A DNA stretch of 6,040 bases from the NCBI GenBank assembly GCA_966095595.1, contig CBHTUB010000381.1, positions 1-6,040 of the forward strand, read 5' to 3'. Position 1 is the stretch's first letter, and each line of letters starts with the position of its first letter. Origin of the DNA: Chryseosolibacter sp966095595 (GTDB lineage: Bacteria; Bacteroidota; Bacteroidia; Cytophagales; Cyclobacteriaceae). Both the position numbers and the translations under genes were made by a program. The notes beneath the pieces are model-generated. The model searched no databases, had not been told where the DNA came from, and saw nothing but the letters and a program-made list of their open reading frames with translations. Below are positions 5,850 to 6,040 of this stretch, in pieces.

Positions 5850-6040
5850 TCAAAGTACCGTTTCGGTTACGTTGGAACTGGTCGTTCCAAAGTTGAATGC
5901 CCTGTTCAATGCATCCACTATCTGTGCGACGTACTCCCTACGCGTACTTACTACTGCATCCTTATCTCCTTCGGCCGTGGTTATTCTCACCGAGTAACGA
6001 TCCCTCAGCACAACGAGAAGGATGATTCCCAGGATGAAGA
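5850..6040 (-). CDS. C-terminal part of a DUF6232-like membrane protein, start outside window
   Basis: On the minus strand a frame is open from the right edge to a TGA at 5852-5850, giving 62 visible residues. It begins with the end of a hydrophobic membrane segment (FILGIILLVVL), then 'RDRYSVRITTAEGDKDAVVS', then 'REYVAQIVDALNRAF'. The order membrane segment, 'YSV-I-T--G---A--S-', 'Y---IV-ALN-A' is the pattern I associate with the C-terminus of DUF6232 proteins, small membrane proteins of unknown role. The gene has no start codon in the window because its 5' end lies beyond 6040. A short low-complexity tail (GTTSSNVTETVL) closes it. The coding call is fairly firm; the family name is tentative. 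Confidence 0.65.
   Translation of the reverse strand, partial: FILGIILLVVLRDRYSVRITTAEGDKDAVVSTRREYVAQIVDALNRAFNFGTTSSNVTETVL

Noticed and set aside
5764..5997. 77-codon open frame on the plus strand
   Set aside because: It runs through the inverted repeat and antisense to the DUF6232-like C-terminus, which has a far more protein-like pattern.

Overview
The window most resembles a chromosomal segment of a Bacteroidota bacterium, plausibly Chitinophagaceae or a relative. This is inferred from several traits. Most genes lack Shine-Dalgarno sites and have A/T-rich leaders. The protein families are typical of the phylum: DUF4142, a HisKA_2-type sensor kinase, and a release-factor-like protein with a GKFHPRKGKP head. 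Short-period intergenic repeats are also present. No tRNA, rRNA, CRISPR array, transposase or phage gene was seen. Base and codon use looks uniform by eye.

Layout. Positions 1-500 (+) hold the 3' part of a DUF4142 (ferritin-like) gene that starts outside the window and ends at a strong intrinsic terminator (519-558). Positions 680-2575 (+) are a two-gene signalling operon: a REC-LuxR response regulator, then, 3 bases later, a six-segment membrane sensor kinase with a HisKA_2-type dimerisation domain. Positions 2576-2679 form a convergent gap holding a tract of 7-base and 8-base tandem units. Positions 2680-5263 (-) are a compact three-gene operon read right to left: a 494-aa protein of the bacterial archaeo-eukaryotic release factor (baeRF/eRF1-like) superfamily, an unrecognised 69-aa protein, and a YghA/YhdF-like short-chain dehydrogenase. 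The two gaps inside this operon are both exactly 11 bases. A divergent intergenic region (5264-5518) separates it from a small secreted protein (5519-5737, +). A gap with an imperfect inverted repeat follows. The right edge (5850-6040, -) carries the 3' end of a gene whose product looks like the C-terminus of a DUF6232 membrane protein; its start lies beyond the window.

How the genes may work together. The regulator and kinase are very likely partners; their input signal and targets are unknown. The minus-strand operon is the most interesting part. It pairs a release-factor-like protein with a dehydrogenase of a family often tied to general stress and with an orphan small protein. Some eRF1-like bacterial proteins (Balon and relatives) are known ribosome hibernation factors. 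A stress or ribosome-protection role for this operon is therefore a reasonable hypothesis, but the sequence alone does not show it. The Gly-rich loop where eRF1 carries GGQ has no glutamine here, which argues against peptide-release activity.
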